Shown: in pieces, positions 33,516-40,059 of the stretch
Layout: every line of letters starts with the position of its first letter
Numbering within the stretch: position 1 is the first letter of the stretch
From: a virus
Length of the DNA stretch: 64,000 bases
Virus record (IMG/VR): IMGVR_UViG_3300030103_002937
Location: 1,505 to 65,504 of that record
Reading direction: 5' to 3' (one strand)
Position numbers and translations under genes: made by a program
Notes under the pieces: model-generated
Told to the model about the DNA's origin: nothing
Seen by the model: only the letters and a program-made list of their open reading frames with translations
Databases searched by the model: none

Positions 33516-33849
33516 TTAATTCTTTTTACGTATATAATAGTAATTTACACACTTTTTACCGTTTTTACAAACATCGAGGTGACAATTGCTACCTATTATA
33601 TATACCTTAATAGGCTACCGTCACATATTTTGTATACCTAGATAATTTAGGAGGTGCTTTTGTAAGAAAAGTATCAGATATTTAGGGTTTTGGTGTTATA
33701 TACTATTTTTTAACTACATACAACAATACGGAAACCATTTTATTTACGCCACCTCCCCTGCTTTTTTCTGAATATTCCGGGATTTTTTGGCTTTTCCCAG
33801 GGTTTTCCTGCAGATTTCGGGAACTTTCTGGGATAGCTGCTAGCGCAGC

Positions 33850-33860
33850 GTGTATAGCAA
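33850..33860 (+). repeat. GTGTATAGCA element, copy 1
   Basis: GTGTATAGCAA directly after the hairpin GCTGC-TAGC-GCAGC and 23 nt before promoter motif copy 1. Same element occurs at 34103, 34115 (GCGTATAGCAT), 34663 and 34674 (ATGTATAGCAA). Operator or iteron candidate. Confidence 0.5.
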
Positions 33861-33882
33861 AGAGCCGCTCGCCGTTTCGCAG

Positions 33883-33911
33883 ACTAACCACGATCCTGCA
33901 CCGATAATATA
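33883..33911 (+). promoter_or_regulatory. Phage B promoter motif, copy 1
   Basis: ACTAACCACGA, 9 nt, GATAATATA. Lies 21 nt before the 50-residue gene. The downstream bases make TATATTTG, the host-like -7 element. Confidence 0.75.
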
Positions 33912-33932
33912 TTTGAATCTAAATTATACGAT

Positions 33933-34085
33933 ATGAGAGTACGAATTGACACGAAGAATTGGATGGGCAACTATAGCAGCCGGGTCCAAACATTCAACGG
34001 GGAATCCCATCTGAACAACTACATCCGGTTCATGGGCCACCATGAGATCTATTCCAAGATCATTGGGGTTGAGGTTCTGGATTAA
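33933..34085 (+). CDS. Tiny early-region protein
   Basis: 50 residues (MRVRIDTKNWMGNYSSRVQT..., ending IIGVEVLD), probably a small beta-alpha fold. Base composition is richer in G+C than the next genes. It has its own promoter motif upstream and a CACCGC-CT-GCGGTG hairpin directly after the stop. Family not recognised; small early phage genes like this often target host functions. Confidence 0.5.
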   Translation: MRVRIDTKNWMGNYSSRVQTFNGESHLNNYIRFMGHHEIYSKIIGVEVLD

Positions 34086-34102
34086 CCAGGGCACCGCCTG
34101 CG

Positions 34103-34125
34103 GTGTATAGCAACGCGTATAGCAT
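34103..34125 (+). repeat. GTGTATAGCA elements, copies 2 and 3
   Basis: GTGTATAGCAA and GCGTATAGCAT, start to start 12 nt, roughly one helical turn. The first overlaps the 3' arm of the hairpin CACCGC-CT-GCGGTG and the pair ends 6 nt before promoter motif copy 2. Confidence 0.5.
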
Positions 34126-34131
34126 TTACAG

Positions 34132-34160
34132 ACTAACCACGATACTACTTCGATAATATA
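34132..34160 (+). promoter_or_regulatory. Phage B promoter motif, copy 2
   Basis: ACTAACCACGA, 9 nt, GATAATATA, 25 nt before the 46-residue gene. The first 11 bases are identical to copy 1. Confidence 0.75.
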
Positions 34161-34185
34161 TATGTAATGAATTAAAATGTAAATT

Positions 34186-34326
34186 ATGAGTATAAACGAT
34201 AAACTAAAACAACTGTACCAAAGATACGACTTTCTAATTGACTGTGACAGATGGGTACAAGCTAAGACAGTTCAAAAAGAAATAAGAGAATTAGAACTAT
34301 TACGTGAAGAAAGTTATACAAACTAA
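34186..34326 (+). CDS. Tiny helical early-region protein
   Basis: 46 residues, all helix with coiled-coil character (DKLKQLYQRYDFLIDCDRW, VQKEIRELELLREESYTN). Its final codons (ACAAACTAA) form the beginning of promoter motif copy 3, so stop codon and promoter are fused. Function unknown. Confidence 0.5.
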   Translation: MSINDKLKQLYQRYDFLIDCDRWVQAKTVQKEIRELELLREESYTN

Positions 34327-34350
34327 ACACGAAGTAAAGTAGATAATATA
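34322..34350 (+). promoter_or_regulatory. Phage B promoter motif, copy 3
   Basis: ACTAAACACGA, 9 nt, GATAATATA, 27 nt before the next ATG and overlapping the stop codon of the preceding gene. Confidence 0.75.
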
Positions 34351-34377
34351 AATGTAAACAATTAAAATTAAATAATT

Positions 34378-34629
34378 ATGAGTAAAGTAAATAACACACT
34401 AGTAAGTAAAAGATTTATCATTCGCAAATCTTTAATCGGTAAAAATGTCAATGTCTCATTCACAGACTATGACGGTAAAACACACAAGTACTCACATGAC
34501 AAAGTATACGAGTTATGTAAAGAAAGATTCGACAACATGAAATGTTTCCAAAAGTACAAGTATTACTCTCAAACATTCGCACTACCGAAGTTTGTACGCG
34601 AGTTAGGTGATGAGGTTCTAGTCAAATAG
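34378..34629 (+). CDS. Small early-region protein
   Basis: 83 residues, basic and beta-rich at the start (RFIIRKSLIGKNVNVSFTDYDGKTHKYSHDKVYELCKE) then helical (CFQKYKYYSQTFALPKFVREL). Preceded by promoter motif copy 3 and followed by a CCCC-TAG-CGGGG hairpin. Similar small proteins with a KxHxYxHDxVYxLxxExF pattern occur in marine phages; role unknown. Confidence 0.55.
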   Translation: MSKVNNTLVSKRFIIRKSLIGKNVNVSFTDYDGKTHKYSHDKVYELCKERFDNMKCFQKYKYYSQTFALPKFVRELGDEVLVK

Positions 34630-34662
34630 AACTTCACCCCTAGCGGGGGCTTCACCGCCCTC

Positions 34663-34684
34663 GTGTATAGCATATGTATAGCAA
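34663..34684 (+). repeat. GTGTATAGCA elements, copies 4 and 5
   Basis: GTGTATAGCAT and ATGTATAGCAA in tandem, start to start 11 nt, again closely following a GC-rich hairpin. No promoter motif follows closely; copy 4 of that motif is about 200 bp further on. Confidence 0.5.
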
Positions 34685-34887
34685 AAGTGAGGTGGAGTGA
34701 TGAAGTGTAAAGTCAGGTAAACAAATGATCGGTAGCGAAAAGTGCGACACTAGCCTGTTATTAAAGATACTTAACTAGCTAATGTCACATTTTATTGCTT
34801 CACCATTCTATTAGATGACTAGAGAGGTGTTGTTATATATGTAACATACTTTTATATTCCATACTAACTATATATTTTTTTTTACAG

Positions 34888-34916
34888 TTTGAACACGAAT
34901 CGGTGACGATAATATA
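34888..34916 (+). promoter_or_regulatory. Phage B promoter motif, copy 4
   Basis: TTTGAACACGA, 9 nt, GATAATATA; the left block departs from ACTAA in its first bases but keeps AACACGA and the exact spacing. 24 nt before the next ATG. Confidence 0.7.
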
Positions 34917-34940
34917 TATGAAACTTTAAAACACATTACT

Positions 34941-35144
34941 ATGGCTTATGAACTAATCCTTACCGATGTTCAAATGAAAAATTTAATCGGTAATCTAGAA
35001 ATGCAAATGCACCAGAACGGTACAGATTTTACAGACACTACCGACCCACTGGCAAGTATTTTCTGCGCCGCAATGTTCGGAAACGAGTATATGAACAGTG
35101 ACGAGAAAGGCGAACTCGAAGAGTATTACGAAACACATTACTAA
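34941..35144 (+). CDS. Small acidic early-region protein
   Basis: 67 residues: MAYELILTDVQMKNLIGNLEMQMHQNG, then a hydrophobic stretch SIFCAAMFGNEYM and an acidic end (DEKGELEEYYETHY). Helical. No family recognised. Confidence 0.5.
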   Translation: MAYELILTDVQMKNLIGNLEMQMHQNGTDFTDTTDPLASIFCAAMFGNEYMNSDEKGELEEYYETHY

Positions 35145-35154
35145 AATAATAATT

Positions 35155-35289
35155 ATGAGAAGTATAAACCTTACTGAAAACGATTGTACTTTCGTACACT
35201 ATGTATTACGTCAATATGCTAAGACTACACCGAGCTTAGACAGTGAAGACAGAGAAGCAATATATGCGGTAGCAAATAAATTCAAGTAA
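35155..35289 (+). CDS. Tiny early-region protein
   Basis: 44 residues (MRSINLTENDCTFVHYVLRQ..., DREAIYAVANKF), helical. I choose the ATG after AATT rather than an earlier in-frame ATG inside the upstream gene, because A/T-rich AATTATG starts recur through this array. Function unknown. Confidence 0.48.
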   Translation: MRSINLTENDCTFVHYVLRQYAKTTPSLDSEDREAIYAVANKFK

Positions 35290-35293
35290 AGTT

Positions 35294-35431
35294 ATGGATA
35301 TAGATATAGACAAGTATATAGACTGGTACAGTATTACTGACGACTATGAGTTGGCCAGTGGCGACATTTCACCTGAAGATTACTTTAAACTTCAAGAAAT
35401 ATTAGAACGGTATATTAAAACAAATAAATAA
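35294..35431 (+). CDS. Tiny acidic early-region protein
   Basis: 45 residues (MDIDIDKYIDWYSITDDYELASGDISPEDYFKLQEILER...). Strongly acidic, possibly a DNA-mimic-like or adaptor peptide, though this is only a charge argument. Fits exactly between its neighbours with gaps of a few bases. Confidence 0.48.
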   Translation: MDIDIDKYIDWYSITDDYELASGDISPEDYFKLQEILERYIKTNK

Positions 35432-35433
35432 TT

Positions 35434-35631
35434 ATGAACAGTATAAAATTTTTAAAGGAGAATAAAATACGATTGAACGGTGTGGTTTATAAACCTTACC
35501 TGATCGGTAACCTACCACCGAGCTTTGCATTCAAAGAGGAGTGGAAGACAGAAACTGACGGTACAGAATATGTAGTCGAAGGTATTAACGAGTGGTTTAA
35601 CTTTAAAGGATTTACCTATGTCAGTGAGTAA
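35434..35631 (+). CDS. Small early-region protein
   Basis: 65 residues (MNSIKFLKENKIRLNGVVYKPYLIG..., ending FNFKGFTYVSE), beta-rich with many aromatics. Directly follows the 45-residue gene by 2 nt. Family unknown. Confidence 0.5.
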   Translation: MNSIKFLKENKIRLNGVVYKPYLIGNLPPSFAFKEEWKTETDGTEYVVEGINEWFNFKGFTYVSE

Positions 35632-35632
35632 T

Positions 35633-35827
35633 ATGAGAGAGCTACTAGCCTACAGTGCGGCGAAAAAAACCGAACGTGCTGAAGAGTGGAATGCGGAACG
35701 GTTAGCACACGGATATTGCAGAGGTCTGAATCACCGCGAATATATGCGGTATAGAGTAAACGGTAAGTCGGTATTCCGCAAAGGTAAAGACTTCTCACAC
35801 CGCGAAAGGTGGAAATATACAAACTAA
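35633..35827 (+). CDS. Small basic early-region protein
   Basis: 64 residues from MRELLAYSAAKKTERAEEW; a start five codons earlier would overlap the preceding gene. Arg/Tyr-rich (NHREYMRYRVNGKSVFRKGKDF). The last codons (AAACTAA) run into promoter motif copy 5. Possibly nucleic-acid binding by charge. Confidence 0.48.
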   Translation: MRELLAYSAAKKTERAEEWNAERLAHGYCRGLNHREYMRYRVNGKSVFRKGKDFSHRERWKYTN

Positions 35828-35851
35828 ATACGAACACCTAACGATAATATA
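35823..35851 (+). promoter_or_regulatory. Phage B promoter motif, copy 5
   Basis: ACTAAATACGA, 9 nt, GATAATATA, beginning within the stop codon region of the preceding gene and 19 nt before the next ATG. Confidence 0.75.
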
Positions 35852-35870
35852 AATATAAAATACAAAAGTT

Positions 35871-36071
35871 ATGCCAAATATGAGTTATTGCAGGTACGAA
35901 AATACCTCGCTAGATATGCAAGATGTAGTAGATACATTATACGACAGTGATGTCACCGAAGACTTAAGTACACACGAGACACGTGGCTTAAGAACCATAC
36001 TCGAACTAGCTAAAGATATTGTAGATATGGAAGATAAGATAAATAACATACTTGAAAATCAAGAGCAATGA
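35871..36071 (+). CDS. Small acidic early-region protein
   Basis: 66 residues: MPNMSYCRYENTSLDMQDVVDTL, then acidic helices (RTILELAKDIVDMEDKI). MPNMSYCRxxNTxxD is a beginning I recognise from marine phage small proteins of unknown function. The stop overlaps the next ATG by 4 nt. Confidence 0.55.
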   Translation: MPNMSYCRYENTSLDMQDVVDTLYDSDVTEDLSTHETRGLRTILELAKDIVDMEDKINNILENQEQ

Positions 36072-36304
36072 GCAGTATTAATACAACCCCACTTACAGTG
36101 CGCGACGTATCACTAACGGTAAGTTACTATCACCATGCCGGTGAACCAGCAGTTATGTATTACAAAGACGGGTCAGGCCACCCAGGTGAACCACCTTCAA
36201 TTGAAGTGCAAGCGGTATACGCAGGTGAGATAGATATTTATGAACTGTTAGACGCAGATATGTTAGATTATATAGAGGGTAAATTAATAGAAATACACTA
36301 CTAA
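36068..36304 (+). CDS. Small beta-rich early-region protein
   Basis: 78 residues: LTVRDVSLTVSYYHHAGEPAVMYYKDGSGHPGEPPSIEVQAVYAGEIDIYELL. The central PGEPPSIE motif is common in phage small proteins near replication genes. Coupled to neighbours by overlaps of 4 and 1 nt. Function unknown. Confidence 0.55.
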   Translation: MSSINTTPLTVRDVSLTVSYYHHAGEPAVMYYKDGSGHPGEPPSIEVQAVYAGEIDIYELLDADMLDYIEGKLIEIHY

Positions 36305-36480
36305 TGAAACAACATTATATAACAGTATTAGATTTTACCGATGGCAGAATATATCAGTATGATGCTTGGGAAGGAGCTCTTTCACACGACGACTATGAAG
36401 CATTACTAGATTTAAAAGGGCATAAGCTAAACAGTATTGAATGGATGGTTCATGAGAACAGTGAAATAATTACAAGCTAA
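36304..36480 (+). CDS. Small early-region protein
   Basis: 58 residues (MKQHYITVLDFTDGRIYQYD..., HKLNSIEWMVHENSEIITS). Beta-alpha-beta pattern with acidic middle. Stop codon lies inside promoter motif copy 6. Function unknown. Confidence 0.5.
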   Translation: MKQHYITVLDFTDGRIYQYDAWEGALSHDDYEALLDLKGHKLNSIEWMVHENSEIITS

Positions 36481-36504
36481 ACACGAACCACATACGATAA
36501 TATA
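36476..36504 (+). promoter_or_regulatory. Phage B promoter motif, copy 6
   Basis: GCTAAACACGA, 9 nt, GATAATATA, ending only 3 nt before the next ATG. Transcription from this element would give a nearly leaderless mRNA. Confidence 0.75.
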
Positions 36505-36507
36505 AGT

Positions 36508-36699
36508 ATGAAAAAATGTAAATGTAACAATATAATACCGGCGGGGCGAGTAAACCTCGGGTATAACACATGCACAACTTGTTCAAACGTTGAACAGTAT
36601 AGCTACGTACCCATTATCGCACATAAGACCGGTAATACTATTCAAATCGTCAGTCAGGCAACAAGTGCCGCAGTGCACAGGTCATGGCGACGTAAATAG
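36508..36699 (+). CDS. Small Cys-motif protein
   Basis: 63 residues. An N-terminal CxC (KKCKCNNIIPAGRVNLGYNTC) with TTC gives four or five cysteines in 22 residues, likely a small zinc ribbon, followed by VPIIAHKTGNTIQIV and a basic end (HRSWRRK). This resembles small marine phage zinc-ribbon proteins. Its stop borders the structured RNA region. Confidence 0.55.
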   Translation: MKKCKCNNIIPAGRVNLGYNTCTTCSNVEQYSYVPIIAHKTGNTIQIVSQATSAAVHRSWRRK

Positions 36700-36893
36700 T
36701 TGTGTGATTAAAGGCGTAATTCCTTAGCGGGATGCGAGAAACGGCTCGATGAACACAACAGAGGGGCAAGAGATGCGGGTTACACACCGGTAAATGGCGC
36801 GCGGCCCCTCACTGGGCGTGAAATGGGTAGACAAGAAATAGGAGGCGAAAGCCACACTAACTTGTAACGCAGGTTCGATTCCTGCCACGTCCA
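36699..36893 (+). ncRNA. Candidate structured RNA with tRNA-like 3' domain
   Basis: Three successive closed domains fill the gap. Domain 1: 7-bp GTTGTGT/ACACAAC (36699-36705, 36753-36759) enclosing two hairpins (AAGG/CCTT with 7-nt loop; CGAG/CTCG). Domain 2: 7-bp GAGGGGC/GCCCCTC (36761-36767, 36804-36810). Domain 3: a 7-bp GGGCGTG/CACGTCC acceptor-like stem (36814-36820, 36886-36892), a stemless AAATGGGTAG segment, 5-bp ACAAG/CTTGT with a 25-nt loop holding GGC-GAAA-GCC, and a canonical T arm GCAGG-TTCGATT-CCTGC. G+C is above the flanks. A standard tRNA is excluded by the loop and missing D stem. Confidence 0.6.
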
Positions 36894-36908
36894 CTAAAAT
36901 TATAAATT

Positions 36909-37178
36909 ATGAGTGAAATAACTAACCGGCCCTATAATGGGTGGAATAATTACGCAACCTTTCGTGTTCACAACGATATACTAAACGGATATCAGTGGGA
37001 TGAAGACGAGGAAATAAACGTAGACTTACTAGAAGCAATAGTAGAAAATGCGGTATTTGAAAACAGCGGAGCAGTTGGTTTAATTGTAGACTACGCCAAC
37101 TTGTTCTTAAATAATGTAGATTGGGAAGAACTAGTAGAAGTATATAACTATGACAGAGAAGCAGAACAATCAAGCTAA
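36909..37178 (+). CDS. Conserved small phage protein (DUF7249-like)
   Basis: 89 residues: RPYNGWNNYATFRVHNDIL at the start matches the GWxNYxTWxV motif of a family frequent in marine and other phages, followed by acidic helices (DEDEEINVDLLEAIVENAVF; WEELVEVYNYDRE). Role unknown. Starts 16 nt after the structured RNA, with a 29-nt overlap into the next gene. Confidence 0.6.
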   Translation: MSEITNRPYNGWNNYATFRVHNDILNGYQWDEDEEINVDLLEAIVENAVFENSGAVGLIVDYANLFLNNVDWEELVEVYNYDREAEQSS

Positions 37179-37410
37179 GAGGTTAGCAGAGCTTAAAGAT
37201 AAGCACGGTATTGTCTTACACGGCAACTCCGATGCTATACATCTCCTCGACCGTATCGAAACGGTAATACGCGACCAAATACTTGAAACGATTACCGAAG
37301 AAATGTTTGAAGACGGTATAGTTGAAGAGACCGACGATAAGTATAGTTTACTATTATCTGTACTATACTACGAGCTAATTTACAAACTAAACACGGATGC
37401 TAAACGATAA
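37150..37410 (+). CDS. Small helical early-region protein
   Basis: 86 residues, helical, ending in KLNTDAKR; its last codons lie within promoter motif copy 7. NNQAKRLAELKDKHGIVLHGNSDAIHLLDRIETVI. Function unknown. Confidence 0.5.
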   Translation: MTEKQNNQAKRLAELKDKHGIVLHGNSDAIHLLDRIETVIRDQILETITEEMFEDGIVEETDDKYSLLLSVLYYELIYKLNTDAKR

Positions 37411-37414
37411 TATA
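37386..37414 (+). promoter_or_regulatory. Phage B promoter motif, copy 7
   Basis: ACTAAACACGG, 9 nt, GATAATATA, entirely inside the 3' end of the preceding gene and 3 nt before the next ATG. Confidence 0.75.
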
Positions 37415-37417
37415 AGT

Positions 37418-37636
37418 ATGAAAGAAAAAGCAACACTATATAACAGACTCAAACCCAACTACTTAGGTAAGTTAGTTGAGCAGCGTGAAAAGTTACCAAA
37501 TATGGTAGCCGCAGCTGAACGAGCAATGAATGAAAACGTGTGGGTAATTAGCCTTACCGTTGGCGAGATGTGCACAATATGTGACGTACTCGAAATAGAC
37601 TGGAACAAGTTATTTTTAATTTTTGAATATGAGTAA
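37418..37636 (+). CDS. Small early-region protein
   Basis: 72 residues from MKEKATLYNRLKPNYLGKL. I prefer this ATG to one 21 nt upstream because the latter lies inside the promoter motif. Helical; the end GEMCTICDVLEIDWNKLFLIF contains two Cys. Function unknown. Confidence 0.52.
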   Translation: MKEKATLYNRLKPNYLGKLVEQREKLPNMVAAAERAMNENVWVISLTVGEMCTICDVLEIDWNKLFLIFEYE

Positions 37637-38099
37637 AAAGAAGTACATTACAGACGAGTTAATCGAAGAGCGATTAAAAAAGCGAGGCCTGTCTTCATAC
37701 GACGGTTATGGAGCAGAAGACGAAGATGCAGACTATAAAAAGCTATGTAAACACTATGACCTTGAAATAATAGATCGGTGGCATCAAAGAGCGGATTATT
37801 TTATGTACACTGAAACAACTGCAGACGGTTACGAAGTATGGGTTGCAACAGAACACCCAAACGGTGATGTTAGCATAAATGAAGATGTTCACTACTATGA
37901 CAGTGACCTTGCTGAAGTTCTTATGGAATGGATTAGGTACGGCGGAGCCACTATATACGTAGACGATATAGAAGCGTATTATGTAACCGAAGCACTTGAA
38001 ACTATGTGGGAAAACATGATTGACAGTATTAAAGACGAAATAATTATTGAATTACAAGATGAAGGATATGAATACGAAGACGCAGAAGCCACTGCCTAA
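37629..38099 (+). CDS. Acidic hypothetical protein
   Basis: 156 residues from MSKKKYITDELIEERLKKRG. Extremely acidic after the first 20 residues, with strand-rich middle (TTADGYEVWVATEHPNGDVSI) and acidic C-terminal helices (DSIKDEIIIELQDEGYEYEDAEATA). Acidic early phage proteins can mimic DNA, but no family is recognised. Confidence 0.55.
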   Translation: MSKKKYITDELIEERLKKRGLSSYDGYGAEDEDADYKKLCKHYDLEIIDRWHQRADYFMYTETTADGYEVWVATEHPNGDVSINEDVHYYDSDLAEVLMEWIRYGGATIYVDDIEAYYVTEALETMWENMIDSIKDEIIIELQDEGYEYEDAEATA

Positions 38100-38304
38100 A
38101 TGGTTTGACGGAACAGTATATGAAAAGGGTGATACAGTATCAAACCCTTACACCGGCGACAAAGCCGAACTATCAGCAGAAGAGTTATCAATGTATGACG
38201 TAATCAAAGGTGCTGAATTTACACGAAGCTATAAACTTTTGCAGAAAGGTTTGGATTGGTTTAGACAAGCAAACCCCTCTGCATATATGACATTATTAGA
38301 TTAA
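38068..38304 (+). CDS. Conserved small phage protein
   Basis: 78 residues from MNTKTQKPLPKWFDGTVYEKGD. PKWFDGxVYxxGDxVxNPYTGxxAELxxEELSMYDxIKGAE is a pattern I recognise across marine phages; the function is unknown. It overlaps the acidic protein gene by 32 nt. Confidence 0.6.
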   Translation: MNTKTQKPLPKWFDGTVYEKGDTVSNPYTGDKAELSAEELSMYDVIKGAEFTRSYKLLQKGLDWFRQANPSAYMTLLD

Positions 38305-38306
38305 TT

Positions 38307-38462
38307 ATGAAATATCCAGATGCAGATAAACACTTTTGGGCTAGTATGACAAAGAGTGTTATAAGAGTAGGAGGCTATTGTCTCATTTTTATTGACATTG
38401 AAGTAGCAGCGGGTATACTTATCGCTAGCGAAGTAATCGGAGTAATAGAAGAATTAGTATGA
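38307..38462 (+). CDS. Small hydrophobic protein
   Basis: 51 residues with a hydrophobic central stretch (VGGYCLIFIDIEVAAGILIA), possibly one membrane helix interrupted by acidic residues. Its stop overlaps the next start by 4 nt. Family unknown. Confidence 0.45.
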   Translation: MKYPDADKHFWASMTKSVIRVGGYCLIFIDIEVAAGILIASEVIGVIEELV

Positions 38463-39064
38463 ATTTATTAACACAGAACGGGAAACTCAAGAAGACAAGC
38501 AAACAATTGGGAGTACGTGTATTCAATTTCGGAATACCAGCTTACAAGTCTGCGTCCGGCAAACTTACTTGCCCTATGGCTGACTCCTGCGTAAAATTTT
38601 GTTACGCTAAAAAGGGAGCATACATATGGAGCAACGTGCAGCCGGCGTTTGAAAAGCGCTACCAGCTCACCAAAACGGATGAGTTTGTAGAGGCAATGAA
38701 CGTAGAGATTAAACGCAAGCGACCAGACTATGTGCGGGTCCATGATAGCGGAGACTACTACAGTCCCAAATATCTAAAGAAGTGGATCGAGATTGCTATA
38801 CACAACCCGTCTGTTAATTTTTACAGTTATACTAATATGGTAGATATGTTTCATAAAACCGATCTGCCACCTAACTTCGATATTATATTCAGTGATGCCG
38901 GTAAACAGGTGCATATGATTGATTATGAGCAAGATAGGTACACAAAGATATTCAAATCCGATCAAGAGTTAGATCGTGCCGGGTTTGTAAATGCAAGCAA
39001 GGTAGATTTGTTTGCAACGAAATGGTTCAGTAAGAACAAAAAAATTGGACTAGTATATCACTAA
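38459..39064 (+). CDS. Gene product 88-like Cys-cluster protein
   Basis: 201 residues. LGVRVFNFGIPAYKSASGKLTCPMADSCVKFCYAKKGAYIW with its C-x5-C-x3-C cluster, then RVHDSGDYYSPKYLKKW and YSYTNMVDMF, matches the GP88 family of phages. Cysteines suggest a metal or Fe-S site reminiscent of radical-SAM proteins, but the reaction is not established. Largest protein in the early array. Confidence 0.75.
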   Translation: MNLLTQNGKLKKTSKQLGVRVFNFGIPAYKSASGKLTCPMADSCVKFCYAKKGAYIWSNVQPAFEKRYQLTKTDEFVEAMNVEIKRKRPDYVRVHDSGDYYSPKYLKKWIEIAIHNPSVNFYSYTNMVDMFHKTDLPPNFDIIFSDAGKQVHMIDYEQDRYTKIFKSDQELDRAGFVNASKVDLFATKWFSKNKKIGLVYH

Positions 39065-39333
39065 TGAGTAAAACAATATCACAAAAGTATATAAGAGATT
39101 ATATAACAGAACATTACGGTGAGTTACGCCATGATGTAAAGCGTATGGCTAAAGCATGCAGAATTGTAGCTAAACAGTATGGTTATACACCTAAACAAAT
39201 CTTTCATTTTATGATTGAACAAGAAAGCTTAGGTACTACTCATAGTTATGGTTTCAATACTGCTTATGGGCGTGAAATACGCGAGGAGTTTGAAGTACAA
39301 TATCATGAAATGTATAAAGAAATTACAAACTAA
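39064..39333 (+). CDS. Small early-region protein
   Basis: 89 residues (SQKYIRDYITEHYGELRHDV, KRMAKACRIVAKQYGYTPKQ), helical and basic. Shares a base with the GP88-like stop; its last codons begin promoter motif copy 8. Function unknown. Confidence 0.52.
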   Translation: MSKTISQKYIRDYITEHYGELRHDVKRMAKACRIVAKQYGYTPKQIFHFMIEQESLGTTHSYGFNTAYGREIREEFEVQYHEMYKEITN

Positions 39334-39357
39334 ACACGGATGGACACTGATAATATA
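39329..39357 (+). promoter_or_regulatory. Phage B promoter motif, copy 8
   Basis: ACTAAACACGG, 9 nt, GATAATATA, overlapping the preceding stop codon. The nominal ATG of the next gene lies inside the motif, so a later in-frame ATG may be used. Confidence 0.72.
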
Positions 39358-39573
39358 AAAGATGAAGCACATACAATGATATGGGCACGATTGTCTACTG
39401 CTGAGCTAGATTTGCAACGAGCAAAAGACTGGGACGGCAGAGGTCATTTAGATACAGACGAAAGCTTTGAGGAGACAAAAGAAGCACATATTGAAATGGC
39501 AAGAAGACGAGTAAATATTTATCATTACTTGCTAACACAAGTAGAAAAAGATATGGCAGAAGATGACGAATAA
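39340..39573 (+). CDS. Small helical early-region protein
   Basis: 77 residues (MDTDNIKDEAHTMIWARLST...). If the overlapping promoter motif drives it, translation more likely begins at the 13th codon (MIWARLSTAELDLQRAKDW; base 39376). Helical, charged (EETKEAHIEMARRRVNIYHYL). It overlaps the next gene by 11 nt. Confidence 0.5.
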   Translation: MDTDNIKDEAHTMIWARLSTAELDLQRAKDWDGRGHLDTDESFEETKEAHIEMARRRVNIYHYLLTQVEKDMAEDDE

Positions 39574-39838
39574 AGAAATGGAACGTTTAGCTGATCTTAT
39601 AGTTACAAAAATAATAGAAAAGCAAAACGAAATTGATGCAGCCTTCTTTGAAGGTATGAATGAAGCTATTGATAAAGGCGCGGAATTTTCAATTGAAAGT
39701 CAGGAAGATATATTGTTAGGTGAGCTTGCAAGACTGCAAACTATTTTAGCAAAGTATGAACACGAAGAACATTATGAAAAGGCAGCAATAATAGCGAATA
39801 AAATTAAATGGTTAGAAAATAAAATAAGTAAATTATGA
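39563..39838 (+). CDS. Coiled-coil early-region protein
   Basis: 91 residues, helical throughout with heptads (MERLADLIVTKIIEKQNEI; LGELARLQTILAKYEHEEHYEKA; NKIKWLENKI). The pattern ExLxxLxxxLxxYExxExYEKAAxI is common in phage small proteins. Coupled by a 4-nt overlap to the next gene. Function unknown. Confidence 0.55.
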   Translation: MTNKEMERLADLIVTKIIEKQNEIDAAFFEGMNEAIDKGAEFSIESQEDILLGELARLQTILAKYEHEEHYEKAAIIANKIKWLENKISKL

Positions 39839-40059
39839 GCAAAGTAGGAATTGAAACAGTAACAGTAGACTCTAGCTTAGTATCAGTAATGACCTATGCT
39901 AGAAAAGCAAAAATGTTGTATGTAACATTTAAAAACGGTACAATATATTTGTACAACAATGTAGATCATGCAACCTATGAAGACGTACGTAATTCAGAAT
40001 CTATAGGTAAAGCATTACATAAAGAAGTGTTTGGTGTATTCAAATATGAAAAACTGTAA
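39835..40059 (+). CDS. KTSC domain protein
   Basis: 74 residues making up one KTSC domain: VDSSLVSVMTYARKAKMLYVTFKNGTIYLYNNV, then YEDVRNSESIGKALHKEVFGVFKYEKL. KTSC domains are small and probably RNA- or nucleic-acid-linked (some are fused to lysyl-tRNA synthetase). Its stop shares a base with the next ATG. Confidence 0.75.
   Translation: MSKVGIETVTVDSSLVSVMTYARKAKMLYVTFKNGTIYLYNNVDHATYEDVRNSESIGKALHKEVFGVFKYEKL

Larger units (their letters stand above)
33516..33932. promoter_or_regulatory. Divergent intergenic region
   Basis: About 417 bp between the leftward structural genes and the rightward small-gene array. It holds A/T-rich stretches, a GCTGC-TAGC-GCAGC hairpin, a GTGTATAGCAA element and the first copy of the 29-nt promoter motif. 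A 62-codon minus frame (33703-33891) is open but looks non-coding. Candidate control region or replication origin of phage B. Confidence 0.5.
34630..34940 (+). promoter_or_regulatory. Intergenic control region
   Basis: About 311 bp without a convincing gene. In order it holds a CCCC-TAG-CGGGG hairpin, two GTGTATAGCA-type elements, a stretch without visible features, an A/T-rich stretch with eight T's, and promoter motif copy 4. Confidence 0.5.

Noticed and set aside
33703-33891. 62-codon minus-strand frame in the divergent region
   Set aside because: It overlaps hairpin and promoter elements, has odd composition and no context or family resemblance; treated as non-coding.
36814-36893. Ordinary tRNA (Thr-TGT-like loop CTTGTAA)
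   Set aside because: The apparent anticodon loop lies directly against the T arm and there is no D stem; acceptor and T arm fit a tRNA-like domain instead.
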